Origin: Nioella sp964229645
GTDB lineage: Bacteria; Pseudomonadota; Alphaproteobacteria; Rhodobacterales; Rhodobacteraceae
DNA: 42,844 bases
NCBI RefSeq assembly: GCF_964229645.1
Contig: NZ_CAXREX010000026.1
Coordinates: 1 to 42,844, forward strand
Reading direction: 5' to 3'
In this document: positions 8,076 through 17,327 of the stretch, one piece after another
Layout: every line of letters begins with the position of its first letter
How positions within the stretch are numbered: the first letter of the stretch is position 1
Made by a program: the position numbers and the translations under genes
The notes under the pieces: generated by a model
What the model was told of the DNA's origin: nothing
Database searches by the model: none
Seen by the model: the letters and a program-made list of their open reading frames with translations, nothing else

Positions 8076-9419
8076 TCAGACGGCGGCTTCAACCGCGGAG
8101 ACCACGTCACCCACGACACGTTTCAAAAGAGCCTCGTCCTCGCATTCGGCCATGACCCGGATCAGCGGTTCGGTGCCTGACTTTCGGATAAGAAGCCGCC
8201 CCGACCCCGCCAGGCGCGCTTCGGCCTCGGCAATGGCCGCCTTCACGTCAGAGACCTCCAGCGGCGTCTGCCCGGCAGAAAAGCGCACGTTCTGCAAAAG
8301 CTGCGGCACCCGCTCGAAACTATGGGCCAATTCGCTTGCACGCCGGCCCGTGCGCACCATCTCGGCCAGGAACTGCAAGCCCGCGATCAGCCCGTCGCCG
8401 GTGGTGGCATAGTCGGTCATCACGATATGGCCCGACTGCTCGCCCCCGAGGTTCATCCCGTAGCGGCGCATTGCCTCGACCACGTAACGGTCGCCCACGG
8501 GCGTGCGGTGCAGCCCGATATCGCGTTCGGACAGGAAGCGTTCGAGCCCGAGATTGGACATCACGGTCGCGGCCAGGGTCCGGCCCATCAGTCGACCTTC
8601 CTCGGCCCACCGGTTAGCGAAGAGCGCCATGATCTGGTCGCCATCGGCAATTGCCCCGGTTTCATCGAGGATCGCCACCCGATCGGCATCGCCATCGAGG
8701 CAGATCCCCACATCGGCCCCTCTTTCACGGATCAGCGCCTGCGCGGCCTGTGGCTTGGTCGAGCCGACGCCATCGTTGATGTTGTGCCCGTTGGGGGTGA
8801 CACCCAGGGGGATCACCTCGGCGCCCAGTTCCCACAGCACCTCGGGCGCGGCCTTGTAGGCGGCCCCGTTGGCGCAGTCGACCACCACCCTCAACCCCTC
8901 CAGCGTCAGCCCCTGGGGGAAGGTGCCCTTGACCCGCTCCACGTAGCGGAAACGCCCGTCGTCGATCCGCTTGGCGCGGCCGATATTCTCGGCCTGGGCA
9001 GGCTGGATCTCGGAAAAGACCAGCGCTTCGATCTCTTTCTCGGCCTCGTCCGACAGTTTGAAGCCGTCGGGGCCGAAGAACTTGATGCCATTGTCATGGG
9101 CGGGGTTGTGGCTTGCCGAAATCATGACACCCAGGTCGGCCCGCATCGAGGTGGTCAGGAGGCCCACGGCCGGTGTCGGCACCGGACCCAGAAGCAGCAC
9201 GTTCATCCCCGTCGAGGTCAGCCCCGCGGTCAGCGCGGTCTCGATCATGTAGCCCGACAGGCGCGTATCCTTGCCGATCACCACCCGGTGGCCGGGGCTG
9301 GCATCGCGCCGGAAATAGCGCCCGGCCGCCGCCCCCAGTCTGAGCGCCAGTTCCGCCGTCATCGGGTAGGTGTTGGCCCGGCCCCGAACGCCGTCTGTCC
9401 CGAACAGTTTGCGTGTCAT
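8076..9419 (-). CDS. glmM: Phosphoglucosamine mutase
   Basis: The 447-residue protein converts glucosamine-6-phosphate to glucosamine-1-phosphate for UDP-GlcNAc, peptidoglycan and LPS synthesis. It is full length, starting KLFGTDGVRGRAN. The phosphoserine loop ISASHNPAHDNG has Ser103 as the phosphorylated residue by analogy with the TASHNP/SASHNP family. The Mg loop is CLDGDADR, and RKSGTEPLIRVMAE is the C-terminal phosphate-binding loop. Its start overlaps the folP stop by 4 bp (ATGA), so it is the last gene of folB-folP-glmM. Confidence 0.97.
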   Translation of the reverse strand: MTRKLFGTDGVRGRANTYPMTAELALRLGAAAGRYFRRDASPGHRVVIGKDTRLSGYMIETALTAGLTSTGMNVLLLGPVPTPAVGLLTTSMRADLGVMISASHNPAHDNGIKFFGPDGFKLSDEAEKEIEALVFSEIQPAQAENIGRAKRIDDGRFRYVERVKGTFPQGLTLEGLRVVVDCANGAAYKAAPEVLWELGAEVIPLGVTPNGHNINDGVGSTKPQAAQALIRERGADVGICLDGDADRVAILDETGAIADGDQIMALFANRWAEEGRLMGRTLAATVMSNLGLERFLSERDIGLHRTPVGDRYVVEAMRRYGMNLGGEQSGHIVMTDYATTGDGLIAGLQFLAEMVRTGRRASELAHSFERVPQLLQNVRFSAGQTPLEVSDVKAAIAEAEARLAGSGRLLIRKSGTEPLIRVMAECEDEALLKRVVGDVVSAVEAAV

Positions 9420-10429
9420 GCCTGTCCCTTTTCTGCCGCGCGCCAGAGCGCGATCATCTGCCTGTGGACCTCTGTATCATGGACGCGCAGCATCTGGACC
9501 CCCTGCCCGAGCGCCCATAGGCCGATTGCCGCCGATGCGGCCCCGCGCGCGTGAGCGTCGGGGATATTGCCGATGCGCCCGATCGTGGCCTTGCGCGATA
9601 CCCCCAGAAGCACCGGGCAGCCTAGCGCGTGAAAGAGCGAAATCCGCCCGATAAGTGCAAGGTTATGGCCCTCGCGCTTGCCAAAGCCGATGCCGGGATC
9701 GACGAGGATCCTGTCATGCGGGATACCCGCCGCTTCCGCCGCGCGAACGGATGTTTCAAGGCTGTCATACACGTCGAGCAGAACGTCAGCGTAATCGGGG
9801 TTGTCCTGCATGGTCTCGGGCAGGCCCTGCGCATGCATCAGGCAGACCGGCGCCCCGGTTTCGGCGGCCACGTCCCGCATGGCAGGGTCGAAGGCGAAGG
9901 CCGACACATCGTTGATCAGCTCTGCCCCGGCGGCAAGCGCGGCCCGCGCCACGGCCGCCTTGCGGGTGTCGATGGAGATGGGCGTTGCGATGCCCGCCGC
10001 GCGGATCGCCTCGATGACGGGGGCCGTGCGGGCGATTTCCTCGTCCACCGGCACCTCGGCGGCTCCGGGGCGGGTGCTCTCGCCCCCCAGGTCGAGGATA
10101 TGCGCGCCCTCGTCGAGCATGCGTGTGACCTGGGCCATCGCCGCCTCGGGGTTGTTGAAGCGGCCCCCGTCGGAAAAGCTGTCGGGCGTAAGGTTGAGAA
10201 TGCCCATGATCCGCGGCTGGTCCAGCGTCAGCCCGGCAATGGGCGCACGTGGCGCCGTCAGGCGCGCCAGGGCGTCGGAAGGAACGGCATCGGCCGGGAT
10301 GACGCGCGGGGCGCGTCCCCGGGCCAGTTCCTCGACATGGGTGAACCAGGCCCAGGTGCCCGCAAGCGTCAACGCCCCGTCGGGGCGTGCGGGGTCGGTC
10401 TGGGCAATGGGTCGGTAGTAAAGCGTCAT
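9416..10429 (-). CDS. folP: Dihydropteroate synthase
   Basis: The 337-residue protein condenses pABA with dihydropterin pyrophosphate and is the sulfonamide target. The TIM-barrel signature GILNLTPDSFSDGG is followed by LDLGGESTRPGA, the two pterin/pyrophosphate signatures. Further down are ELINDVSAF, DPGIGFGKREGHN and LLGVSRKATIG, as expected. There are about 85 extra residues before the first signature; such an extension is familiar in alphaproteobacterial FolP but its role is unclear. ATG at 10429 is chosen over the longer frame because the text before it (PGPARPAIG) looks non-coding. It lies between folB and glmM. Confidence 0.95.
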   Translation of the reverse strand: MTLYYRPIAQTDPARPDGALTLAGTWAWFTHVEELARGRAPRVIPADAVPSDALARLTAPRAPIAGLTLDQPRIMGILNLTPDSFSDGGRFNNPEAAMAQVTRMLDEGAHILDLGGESTRPGAAEVPVDEEIARTAPVIEAIRAAGIATPISIDTRKAAVARAALAAGAELINDVSAFAFDPAMRDVAAETGAPVCLMHAQGLPETMQDNPDYADVLLDVYDSLETSVRAAEAAGIPHDRILVDPGIGFGKREGHNLALIGRISLFHALGCPVLLGVSRKATIGRIGNIPDAHARGAASAAIGLWALGQGVQMLRVHDTEVHRQMIALWRAAEKGQA

Positions 10430-10486
10430 CTGGGTCTCTTGGTCTTGGCGCACCCCGATAGCGGGCCGGGCCGGGCCGGGCAAGGC

Positions 10487-11410
10487 TCAGAGCGCGGGCA
10501 TCGCCTCGGGCGGCAGAAGGGTCAGCGCGATATCGGCCTTGGGCGCATCGCCGCCCAGGAACAGCATCCCCTGCGCCTCGAAGCTTTCCGCAAGCCACAG
10601 CGCCAGCGCCTCGCCCGACCGGGCCGAGGTCTGCGGACCATCGACGCTGTCGAGCACCAGCTTGGAGGGAGCCCAGACCGAAATGCGGCCATGCTTCATC
10701 GCCCAGTCCAGTTCGGTGCGGCTGTCGACCACCACGCAACGGTCGTCCCGGCTGGCCAGGATCCAGGCGTTCTGTTCGATCGCCAGAAGGTCGATCCGGC
10801 GCTGCGGCATGGCATGCCGGGCCTCGGGCACCGGGCCATCTGGGCGGCCCACGCACAGGATCACGGGCGCACCCTGGGTTTCCAGGCGGTCAAGCAGCGC
10901 CGAGAAATCGTCGCGCGCGATGGCGGCGTTCGACAGGTAGACCACCAGCGGGTGCGGTGCACCGTCCTTGAGCAGCGACAGGTGCGGGCGTTCGGGCGCG
11001 GTGCGCACGATTTCCACCCCGAGCGCGAAGGGACCTCGGTCGAGCTTCTCGATGCGCACGAAGCAACGGGCCGCCAGCGGGTGGGCCAGGATGCGTTCGG
11101 CGATACGGGCGGCAAGCGTTTCCAGGAGGTTCAGCCGCTCGGCCTGCAATTCGTGGTCGATGGCTTCGACGATGGTGTCGTAGGACAGGATACGATCGAC
11201 ATCATCGGCATCGGGATCGGCGGCAGAGCGCACCTCGACCACCACGTTGAAACGCACCCTCTGCATCTTGCCGCGTTCCTGCTGGAACGCGCCGATCTCG
11301 ACCGAGCGTTCGTGATCCGACAGGCTGATCCGGTCCAGCGGATCGTCACCGGCGGTGGCCTTGGCCCGCTCGGAGGGATGCGCAAAGGCAAGACGGGTTT
11401 CGTCGGACAT
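10487..11410 (-). CDS. folB: Dihydroneopterin aldolase fused to an extra C-terminal domain
   Basis: The 307-residue protein is more than twice the usual ~120. Residues ~25-140 fit FolB: DRISLSDHERSVEIGAFQQER, then SYDTIVEAID and LLETLAARIAERIL, the pterin-site helix region. The remaining ~150 residues (VVYLSNAAIARDDFSALLDRL onward) form a separate domain with a resemblance to amino-acid-kinase-fold proteins near its end (VWAPSKLVLD...GEALALWLAESF). The glycine-rich phosphate loop of active kinases is not seen. GGGAGG precedes the ATG at 11410. It is first of folB-folP-glmM, consistent with folate synthesis. Confidence 0.85.
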   Translation of the reverse strand: MSDETRLAFAHPSERAKATAGDDPLDRISLSDHERSVEIGAFQQERGKMQRVRFNVVVEVRSAADPDADDVDRILSYDTIVEAIDHELQAERLNLLETLAARIAERILAHPLAARCFVRIEKLDRGPFALGVEIVRTAPERPHLSLLKDGAPHPLVVYLSNAAIARDDFSALLDRLETQGAPVILCVGRPDGPVPEARHAMPQRRIDLLAIEQNAWILASRDDRCVVVDSRTELDWAMKHGRISVWAPSKLVLDSVDGPQTSARSGEALALWLAESFEAQGMLFLGGDAPKADIALTLLPPEAMPAL

Positions 11411-11518
11411 GGGGCTTGGCCTCCCGGGGCCGGTCGATAGCTGTCGCGCCCTTCTAGCAGGCAGGCGCGCGGGATGCACCCGGGTCATGCGGCAGCATGG
11501 CGACGGAATGCGACAGGC

Positions 11519-12193
11519 TCAGCGCCCGAGATAGAAGAGATGCACGCCGATTTCCGCCGTTTGCGGGAATTCGCGTGCCCAGGACGGGTTGACCCAGTTC
11601 GCGTGATAGTGGGTTGCCCCGCCGGTCAGGTTGCGCGGGCCACCGTCGATCATGATGCGGGCGATGCGACCAAGGCGCTCGTGGATCGCGTGATCGGTGA
11701 CGTTTTCGGGACGCCCGTCACAGGTATAGGTGAACTGGCAGGCAAAGCGCCGGCCCGTGCCCTGGTTGACGACGCCGCAGATCGTGTCGGGGTAATTGGC
11801 GTGATCGACGCGGTTGAGAATGACTTCCGCCACGGCGAACTGGCCTGCCACGCTTTCACCGCGCGCTTCGAAATAGAGGGCTTCGGTCAGGCATTGCCAC
11901 TGGCGGCCCCCGCGGGCGCGCCCCATGGCGTCAAGCTCAGCCGCGGTATAGGGTGCTTCGCCCCCTTGCAGGCCCTGCCCGGTATAGGGCGAGCCAAGCG
12001 CCGACAGGCGCAGCGGACTGACCGAGCGCATGGCGCTATGTTCCTGGCCCATGACAGAGGTGAAGAGCGAACCGAGAGAATGGGTCGGATCGGTGGAGGT
12101 GGACGCCACGACATCGGCCTGCGCGAGACCCGGCATCAAAATCATGGCAGCCAGCGCGGCCCTGAGGGCGCGCATGATGTTCAACTGTCCCAT
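11519..12193 (-). CDS. SleB-type cell-wall hydrolase (secreted)
   Basis: The 224-residue protein has an N-terminal signal peptide (MRALRAALAAMILMPGLAQA within the first ~27 residues). The C-terminal Hydrolase_2/SleB domain has CLTEALYFEARGES (catalytic Glu in the family), QFAVAEVILNRV, ICGVVNQG and GATHYHANWVNPSWA. It likely cleaves peptidoglycan glycan strands in the periplasm. The start is uncertain among 12202, 12193 and 12175; 12193 was chosen because GGGGA precedes it by 8 nt and a signal peptide follows. It lies 108 nt upstream of folB and may be separately transcribed. Confidence 0.85.
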   Translation of the reverse strand: MGQLNIMRALRAALAAMILMPGLAQADVVASTSTDPTHSLGSLFTSVMGQEHSAMRSVSPLRLSALGSPYTGQGLQGGEAPYTAAELDAMGRARGGRQWQCLTEALYFEARGESVAGQFAVAEVILNRVDHANYPDTICGVVNQGTGRRFACQFTYTCDGRPENVTDHAIHERLGRIARIMIDGGPRNLTGGATHYHANWVNPSWAREFPQTAEIGVHLFYLGR

Positions 12194-12380
12194 TCTGGAC
12201 ATCCCCAATTGGCCGGTTGCTCCGGCACTGCTTCGACCTTTCGTACATAGCGGACCGAGCCATGATCGGCAAAATCCACCCCGAATCTAGTGATTCCGTC
12301 TTAACAGGACCCCAACAGCTAGTCGGGGCCTTGCTGAGAATCGTTTAACTTCGGGGTGTAATAACCTGGAATCCCGACGT

Positions 12381-14894
12381 TTATGTGTCTGCAATCGTCA
12401 ATTGTGCGGCTGCAAGTTTGGCAACGGGCACCCGGAACGGAGAGCAGGACACGTAGTCGAATCCGGCCGCGCGGCTGAAGGCAATCGAATCGGGGTCGCC
12501 ACCATGTTCGCCGCAAATCGACAGGGTCACGCCCGGGCGCTGTGCCCGTCCGCGCTCGGCCCCAAGCAGCAGAAGCTCGCCCACGCCGTCTCGGTCCATG
12601 CGCTGGAACGGGTCTTCCACGTAGACACCCTGGTTGACATAGGCCGACATGAAACGACCCGCATCGTCGCGGCTGAGCCCATAGGTCATCTGCGTCAGGT
12701 CGTTGGTGCCGAAGGACAGGAAGGCGGCGTGCTCGGCAATCTCGCCCGCGCGCAGCGCCGCGCGCGGCGTTTCCACCATGACCCCGAGCCGATAGGTGAA
12801 GTTCACCCCGGTCTCGTTGCGCACGGCAGCCGCGACCGCATCGACGCGATCCTTGATCAGTTCCACCTCGCGCTTGGCGCTGACCAGCGGGATCATGATC
12901 TCGGGCACCACCGGTTCCTTGCCCTCGGAAGCTGCGACCGTGGCTTCGAAGATGGCGCGGGCCTGCATCTCGTAGATGCCCGGCACGGTGATGCCGAGCC
13001 GCACCCCGCGCATCCCCAGCATCGGGTTGAATTCCTGAAGGTTCTCGATGCGCGCGGCCACGCGGCTGACGGGCAGGTCCAGCGCCTCTGCCAGCGCGCG
13101 GATACCATCGCGGTCGCCGGGCAGGAATTCGTGCAGTGGCGGGTCGAACAGGCGGATGCAGACGGGATGACCTTCCATCAGCTTGAACAGCTCGATGAAG
13201 TCGCCGCGCTGCATGGGCAGGAGCCGTTCCAGCGCCGCGCGCCGGTCCTCGGCATCCTCGGCGAAGATCATCTCTCGCATCACCGTCAGGCGGATCGGGT
13301 CGAAGAACATGTGCTCGGTGCGGCACAGCCCGATCCCGTCCACGCCGAAGCGCTGCGCAAGGCGCGCATCCTCGGGTGTGTCGGCATTGGCGCGAATGCC
13401 GATGTCTCGCGCGGTATCGGCCCATTCCAGCAGCGTGGCGAAGGCCCCGCCCATGGCCGGTTCGATCATCCGGGCCGCGCCCACCAGCACTTCGCCCGAA
13501 CTGCCGTCGATGGTGATGATGTCGCCCTCGTGAAAGACCTTGCGGCCCGGAACGGTGAGCGTCTTCTTGCGGTGATCGAGTTGCAGATCGGTGGCCCCCG
13601 ACACGCAAGGCACACCCAGGCCCCGGGCAATCACGGCGGCGTGGCTGGTCATGCCGCCGCGTTCAGTCAGGATGCCTTCGGCGGCGTGCATGCCGCGGAT
13701 GTCCTCGGGGCTGGTTTCCCGGCGCACCAGGATGCAGGGCTCGTTCTGGGCGGCAGCGGCCTGGGCGGCGGCCGCGGTGAAGACGATCTTGCCGGTGGCC
13801 GCACCGGGCGCGGCGGCGATGCCGCGGGTCAGCACGTCGCGCGCGGCGGAGGGGTTCACCTGCCGGTGCATCAGCTGGTTGAGCGTGAAGGGGGCGATCC
13901 GCATCAGCGCCTCTTCGCGCGGGATCACGCCCTCTTCGGCCAGATCGACGGCGATCTGCACTTCGGCGCGAGCCGTGCGGGGCACCTTGACCGCATCGAG
14001 AATGGCCAGCCGGCCCTCCATCAGGGTGAACTCGATCTGCATTTCCTCACGCAGGCGGGTGCGGATGAGATGCCCCGCCGCGCGCAGTTCGGCCACCTGA
14101 TCGGGGCAGCGATCTTCGAGCGCGGTGCCGCGGCTGTCGGTCTCGATGAACTGGGCATCCGCTTCACTGAGCGCCGCGCGCCCCTGGCTTTGCGGCAGGT
14201 AGCGCCCGGTGATCTGCGCCAGCCCGGTTTCCGAGGACACGAATTGCACGACCCCCGCCCCGGTTTCTTCCTTGCCGATAGAAAGCGCCATGCGCTGCAC
14301 GATCAGGCCAAGCCCCGCATCGGCGGGCGCGCCTTGCGCCTGGCGCAGAAGCCGGGCAGACGTGCCTTCCCAGGCCCGCGCCATGGAGCGCAGCACCTCG
14401 GTCAGCTGCGTGCCCACGTCCTGCGGGAAGGGTTCATCCATCTCGTCCTCGAAATGCGCCAGCGCAATGCGCGGCGTGATCGGGTCGGAAAAGAGATCCT
14501 CGTCGAGGCGCAGCACGTCGACCGCGTAGGAGCGGATGAAGGACAGGTAAAGCTGGTCGGCGGCGGATTGCCCATGCTCGGAGGCGATACGGGCGGCCAC
14601 CGCGTCATTCATGCCGATATTGAGGATCGTGCCGGGCCCGCCCCAGTCGGCCGCCTGGCTGGAAGAGCGCACCGAGAGCAGGTCGCCGTCGGCGAAAATG
14701 TGGGTGAGTTTCTGGACATCGGGCACGCGCCCCTGGGCCAGTCCGCGCACGGTGTCGAAGGAAAGCGCAACCGAGAGCGGCACCGGCAGGTCGAGCCGCA
14801 CAAGTCGCTGCAGGCACTTGGCGCGATTGCCGTGCATGTCCTTCGTGATCGGCGCTGTGGGCGTGATCTGGACGATATCGGGGTGCTGGGGCAT
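12381..14894 (-). CDS. ppdK: Pyruvate phosphate dikinase, with a divergent ATP-binding half
   Basis: The 837-residue protein is shorter than the usual ~880. The central phosphohistidine domain is intact (ERGGMTSHAAVIARGLGVPC, His418). The C-terminal PEP/pyruvate barrel is intact too: GLCRTEHMFF, RLFDPPLHEF, SFGTNDLTQM and the Cys loop SICGEHGGDP. The N-terminal ATP-grasp part differs: MHGNRAKCLQRL replaces the usual GGKGANLAEM-like start, and LAILDAVKV stands where PPDKs have LQTR. Arg76 (SVRSSS) and Glu288 (MQIEF) remain. In the canonical enzyme ATP, Pi and pyruvate are interconverted with PEP, AMP and PPi. Whether this one still uses ATP is open. Confidence 0.85.
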   Translation of the reverse strand: MPQHPDIVQITPTAPITKDMHGNRAKCLQRLVRLDLPVPLSVALSFDTVRGLAQGRVPDVQKLTHIFADGDLLSVRSSSQAADWGGPGTILNIGMNDAVAARIASEHGQSAADQLYLSFIRSYAVDVLRLDEDLFSDPITPRIALAHFEDEMDEPFPQDVGTQLTEVLRSMARAWEGTSARLLRQAQGAPADAGLGLIVQRMALSIGKEETGAGVVQFVSSETGLAQITGRYLPQSQGRAALSEADAQFIETDSRGTALEDRCPDQVAELRAAGHLIRTRLREEMQIEFTLMEGRLAILDAVKVPRTARAEVQIAVDLAEEGVIPREEALMRIAPFTLNQLMHRQVNPSAARDVLTRGIAAAPGAATGKIVFTAAAAQAAAAQNEPCILVRRETSPEDIRGMHAAEGILTERGGMTSHAAVIARGLGVPCVSGATDLQLDHRKKTLTVPGRKVFHEGDIITIDGSSGEVLVGAARMIEPAMGGAFATLLEWADTARDIGIRANADTPEDARLAQRFGVDGIGLCRTEHMFFDPIRLTVMREMIFAEDAEDRRAALERLLPMQRGDFIELFKLMEGHPVCIRLFDPPLHEFLPGDRDGIRALAEALDLPVSRVAARIENLQEFNPMLGMRGVRLGITVPGIYEMQARAIFEATVAASEGKEPVVPEIMIPLVSAKREVELIKDRVDAVAAAVRNETGVNFTYRLGVMVETPRAALRAGEIAEHAAFLSFGTNDLTQMTYGLSRDDAGRFMSAYVNQGVYVEDPFQRMDRDGVGELLLLGAERGRAQRPGVTLSICGEHGGDPDSIAFSRAAGFDYVSCSPFRVPVAKLAAAQLTIADT

Positions 14895-15010
14895 CTTTTC
14901 GCGCTCGCAGAAAAACGGATGCGGGGACCATACAGCGGAATTTGCGCGGGTCCAGTGCAGTATGAGGGTCAGCCCTCTTTCGCCGCGTGCTGTCGCCCGC
15001 GGCGACCCGC

Positions 15011-15074
15011 GCGATCCGTGCCGGATCGCGGGTCATTTTCCGCGGCGGAAAATGCCCGGGGGCGCTGCCCCCGG
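15011..15074. terminator. Three consecutive stem-loops between glyS and ppdK
   Basis: GCGATCCG-TGC-CGGATCGC (15011-15029), ATTTTCCG-CGG-CGGAAAAT (15035-15053) and CCGGGGGC-GCT-GCCCCCGG (15056-15074) are perfect hairpins with 3-nt loops. They lie 36 to 99 nt beyond the glyS stop (minus strand) and upstream of ppdK, so they probably end the glyQ-glyS transcript. Confidence 0.65.
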
Positions 15075-15080
15075 ACCCCC

Positions 15081-15102
15081 GGGATATTTTTGGAACAATG
15101 AG
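15081..15102 (-). repeat. Post-stop A/T-rich motif after glyS
   Basis: Read on the minus strand just after the glyS stop, CTCATTGTTCCAAAAATATC precedes a CCC run and the hairpins. A related string, in the same orientation to its gene, follows dtd at 35521-35545 (CTTCTTTGTCCCAAATACCC). Confidence 0.45.
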
Positions 15103-15109
15103 GGCGGGG

Positions 15110-17326
15110 TCAGCCTTCGATCCGCGAGAGGTCGGCGATCCGGGCGCAGCTTGCGGTGATCTCGTGCAGCAGGTTGAGGCGATTGCGGCGCAGGATCTCG
15201 TTCTCGTCATTGACCTGCACCGCCTCGAAGAATGCGTCGATCGGAGCGCGCAGGCCCGCCATCACCGCCATAGCGGCCGGGAAATCATCGGATTCCAGTG
15301 CGGGGGCGATAGCCTGACCTGCCTCGGACAGGGCAGCGAAAAGCGCTTTCTCCTCGGTCGTCTCGGCGAATTTCACGTCCGCGCCGAAGCGGTACTCGAC
15401 CCCGTCCTTGGCTTCGGCCTGGGCAAGGATATTGGCCGCGCGCTTGTAGCCTTGCAGCAGGTTCGCGCCATCTTCGGACCCCAGGAAGGCCGACAGCGCC
15501 TCGGCCCGGCGCACGAGGCGTGCGAGGTCATCGGCGCCGGGCAGGGCCAGGCAGGCGTCGATCACGTCGTGGCGGATGCCTTCGCCCTTGAGATGCACCT
15601 TGAGCCGGTCATGGATGAAGCGCAGCAGGTCGTCTGAGGCGTCGGGCACCTTGTTTTCCAGCGCCAGCACGTCTTCGTGCAGGTCATCGAGACGATCCTT
15701 CAACGCATGGAAGGCCCCGCCGAAGACGCCATGTTCCGCGATTTCGCCCAGGAGCGCTTCGAGCGTGTCCTCATCCAGTGCCGCGTTCACCGCCGCCTCG
15801 ATACGCACGAGCTGCGCGTCGATGAAGCGGTCGAGCGGCAAGCTCAGCCCGTTCGTAAGCACCAGGCGGATGACGCCAAGGGCCGCGCGGCGGAGCGCAT
15901 AAGGGTCCTTGGAACCGGTGGGCTTTTCGTCAATGGCCCAGAAGCCCGCCAACGTGTCGAGCTTGTCGGCAAGGGCCACGGCGACCGACAGGGGCGCGGT
16001 CGGCACATCGTCCGAGGGCCCGAGCGGCGAGTAATGGTCCTGCGCGGCGGCGGCCACTTCGGCGGGATAGCCCGCGGCAGAGGCATAGTAGCGGCCCATC
16101 AGGCCCTGAAGCTCGGGGAATTCGTAAACCATCTCCGAGCTGAGATCGGCCTTGGCGATCCTGGCGGCGGTTTCGGCCTGGTCGGGATCGGCCCCCAGGG
16201 CGGGCGCCAGGTCGCGGGCCAGGGCCGCGATGCGGTCAATCCGGGCGGCCTGGGTGCCAAGCCGGTTGTGGAAGGTCACGTTTTCAAGGCTCCGCGTCCA
16301 TTGCGCGATATCGGCCCTGGCCACGCGCAGGTCGTTTTCCCAGAAGAACTTGGCATCTGACAGGCGGGCGGCCAGAACCTTGCCATTGCCCGCAAGGATC
16401 GTGGCGCCGTGATCGGCGGTTTCGCGGTTGGCCACCGTGATGAAACGCTCGATGCGCCCCGTCGCGGGATTGCGGACCGAGAAGAACTTCTGGTGCTCGC
16501 GCATCGAGGTCTGCAGCACCTCGGGCGGCAGGGCGAGGAAATCGGCCCCGATCTCGCCCATCAGCACCACGGGCCATTCGACCAGCCCCGCGACCTCGGC
16601 CAGAAGGCCCTTGTCCTCGACCACTTCCAGCCCGGCGGCAAAAGCCATGTTGGTGGCGTCGTGCCAGATATGATCGGCCCGTTCTTCTGCTGAAAGCACA
16701 ACATGGGCCTTCTTGAGCTTGGCGGCGTAGTCGTCGAAGCCGGACACGGAAAAGCGGCCCGGTGCCATGAAGCGGTGACCTTCGGTGGTGTCGCCGGTGG
16801 CAAGGCCATCGACGTCGAAGGGCACCATGCGCGCGCCGGCCTCATCCGACAGGATGCACAGGATCGAGTGCAGCGGGCGCACCCAGCGCAGCGGCCCTGC
16901 CCCCCAGCGCATGGACTTGGGCCAGGGGAAGTTGCGGATCGTGGCGGGAATGACCTCGGCCAGGATGTCTTCGGCGGGCCGGCCCGGCTTCACGATGGTG
17001 GCGAAATAGGTCTGGCCCTTCTTGTCGTCGCGAAGCTCCAGCTGGTCCTTGGTCAGGCCGGTCGCGCGCAGGAAGCCTTCCAGTGCTTTTTCCGGCGCAT
17101 CGGCGCGCGGCCCCTTGCGTTCTTCGCTGAGCGTGGGGCTTTCAGCCGACAGGCCTTCCAGCGCCAGCACCAGGCGGCGCGGCGTGGAAAAGGCACCGGC
17201 ACCTGCATATGTCAGGCCCGCCTCGACCAGCCCGTCGGTGACCAGTTTCTTCAGGTCCTCGGCAGCGCGGGCCTGCATCCGCGCGGGGATTTCCTCACTG
17301 AACAGTTCCAGCAGAAGATCGGGCAT
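15110..17326 (-). CDS. glyS: Glycyl-tRNA synthetase beta subunit
   Basis: The 738-residue protein is the tRNA-binding subunit of the heterotetrameric bacterial GlyRS. It begins PDLLLELFSEEIPARMQARA, the conserved N-terminus. Also visible are FPWPKSMRWG, MREHQKFFSVR and, near the end, a DALR-like anticodon-binding region. Start ATG 17326 is preceded by GAGAGGAA; the upstream frame overlaps the neighbouring gene and is rejected. It starts 1 nt after the stop of the DUF6446-type gene, and glyQ lies before that, so the three are one operon. Confidence 0.96.
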   Translation of the reverse strand: MPDLLLELFSEEIPARMQARAAEDLKKLVTDGLVEAGLTYAGAGAFSTPRRLVLALEGLSAESPTLSEERKGPRADAPEKALEGFLRATGLTKDQLELRDDKKGQTYFATIVKPGRPAEDILAEVIPATIRNFPWPKSMRWGAGPLRWVRPLHSILCILSDEAGARMVPFDVDGLATGDTTEGHRFMAPGRFSVSGFDDYAAKLKKAHVVLSAEERADHIWHDATNMAFAAGLEVVEDKGLLAEVAGLVEWPVVLMGEIGADFLALPPEVLQTSMREHQKFFSVRNPATGRIERFITVANRETADHGATILAGNGKVLAARLSDAKFFWENDLRVARADIAQWTRSLENVTFHNRLGTQAARIDRIAALARDLAPALGADPDQAETAARIAKADLSSEMVYEFPELQGLMGRYYASAAGYPAEVAAAAQDHYSPLGPSDDVPTAPLSVAVALADKLDTLAGFWAIDEKPTGSKDPYALRRAALGVIRLVLTNGLSLPLDRFIDAQLVRIEAAVNAALDEDTLEALLGEIAEHGVFGGAFHALKDRLDDLHEDVLALENKVPDASDDLLRFIHDRLKVHLKGEGIRHDVIDACLALPGADDLARLVRRAEALSAFLGSEDGANLLQGYKRAANILAQAEAKDGVEYRFGADVKFAETTEEKALFAALSEAGQAIAPALESDDFPAAMAVMAGLRAPIDAFFEAVQVNDENEILRRNRLNLLHEITASCARIADLSRIEG

Positions 17327-17327
17327 A

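Noticed and set aside
12402..15101. 899-residue plus-strand open frame opposite ppdK
   Set aside because: Antisense shadow of a strongly recognised gene with no recognisable motif.
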